Shown here: piece by piece, positions 63,721 to 64,000 of the stretch
How the letters are laid out: each line of letters starts with the position of its first letter
Position numbering within the stretch: the stretch's first letter is position 1
DNA from: Oncomelania hupensis
Taxonomy: Eukaryota > Mollusca > Gastropoda > Littorinimorpha > Pomatiopsidae
Reading direction: 5' to 3'
Length of the DNA stretch: 64,000 bases
NCBI GenBank assembly: GCA_036898135.1
Contig: CM072513.1
Coordinates: forward strand, 77,458,463-77,522,462
The notes under the pieces: model-generated
What the model saw: the letters and a program-made list of their open reading frames with translations, nothing else
Told to the model about the DNA's origin: nothing
Database searches by the model: none
Position numbers and translations under genes: made by a program

Positions 63721-64000
63721 TACACAGTTTCAGCTTCAGCAACATATTTATTTTATTTAAAGTCTTTTCATTGAAATGATTTTTTAAGGTTTTCAGAAAC
63801 ATATGCATACACATGTATAAACATAACCACATATACACACACATTTCAAGATTCAAGATTCAAAACGTCAGACTGCCTAGATCTGTAAGTGGATATAGAA
63901 GAAACATAGAGCTTGAAAAAAGCAAGGGGGATAAGTAAAATACACACTCCCATACAAACACGCGCAATAATTCTATTCATTCTGAGAGACACATATTATC
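63721..64000. other. Window end, possible further LINE 3' end
   Basis: ATTTCAAGATTCAAGATTC at 63843-63861 resembles the 3' tail of the Rex-like LINE. No coding sequence seen. Confidence 0.45.

Overview
The window looks like a nuclear segment of a marine invertebrate, most likely a mollusc and possibly a gastropod. Three things point that way: small coding exons with GT..AG introns of about 0.1-4 kb, AT-rich spacers full of microsatellites, and a repeat load of RTE, L2/CR1-like and Penelope-like retroelements, several tRNA-headed SINE families, hAT and Tigger relics and solo LTRs. The species assignment is inference, because no single sequence fixes it.

Three host genes can be read. (1) FAM98 (subunit of the RTCB tRNA-ligase complex) lies on the minus strand, 13651-30151. 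Eleven coding exons join in phase into about 502 residues with a long Gly/Tyr/Gln then RGG tail. (2) PSMD8/Rpn12 (19S proteasome lid) lies on the plus strand, 30340-36379. Eight exons encode 266 residues ending in the family's LEMIV-type terminus. FAM98 and PSMD8 are head to head, with 188 bp between start codons and three CCAAT/ATTGG boxes, so they probably share a bidirectional promoter. (3) The 3' part of an unrecognised gene lies on the minus strand, 41710-43874. It has three phase-compatible exons and encodes a Ser/His/Gln-rich then acidic C-terminal tail.

Layout: 1-7100 holds two plus-strand RTE-type LINE copies inserted into one older antisense LINE; a third RTE piece sits between GA microsatellites. 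7250-10390 holds a SINE, a five-unit degenerate satellite and a tail-to-tail inverted pair of a short retroposon, called Rep-A here. 13.4-30.2 kb is FAM98; its introns contain SINEs, Rep-A, an internally deleted Tigger, LINE fragments, a 5S-like sequence, a small hAT element, an RTE copy and a Penelope-like fragment. 30.3-36.7 kb is PSMD8. 37.4-41.5 kb has a solo LTR, a dispersed 1-kb repeat, a small CAGGG..CCCTG element and a cluster of CRE palindromes. 41.7-43.9 kb is the unknown gene. 44.8-64 kb is almost entirely repeats: Rep-A copies, a hAT transposase pseudogene cut by an LTR, a stack of nested SINEs in Rep-A, and a Rex/CR1-like LINE broken by an RTE fragment and a solo LTR.

Many insertions are resolved to the base by target-site duplications, so the order of events can be read locally. 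Rep-A is the most interesting element: about 573 bp, no visible tRNA/5S/7SL head, a TATA-like box near its 5' end, an internal hydrophobic small ORF kept open in several copies, and retroposon-type 12-bp duplications.
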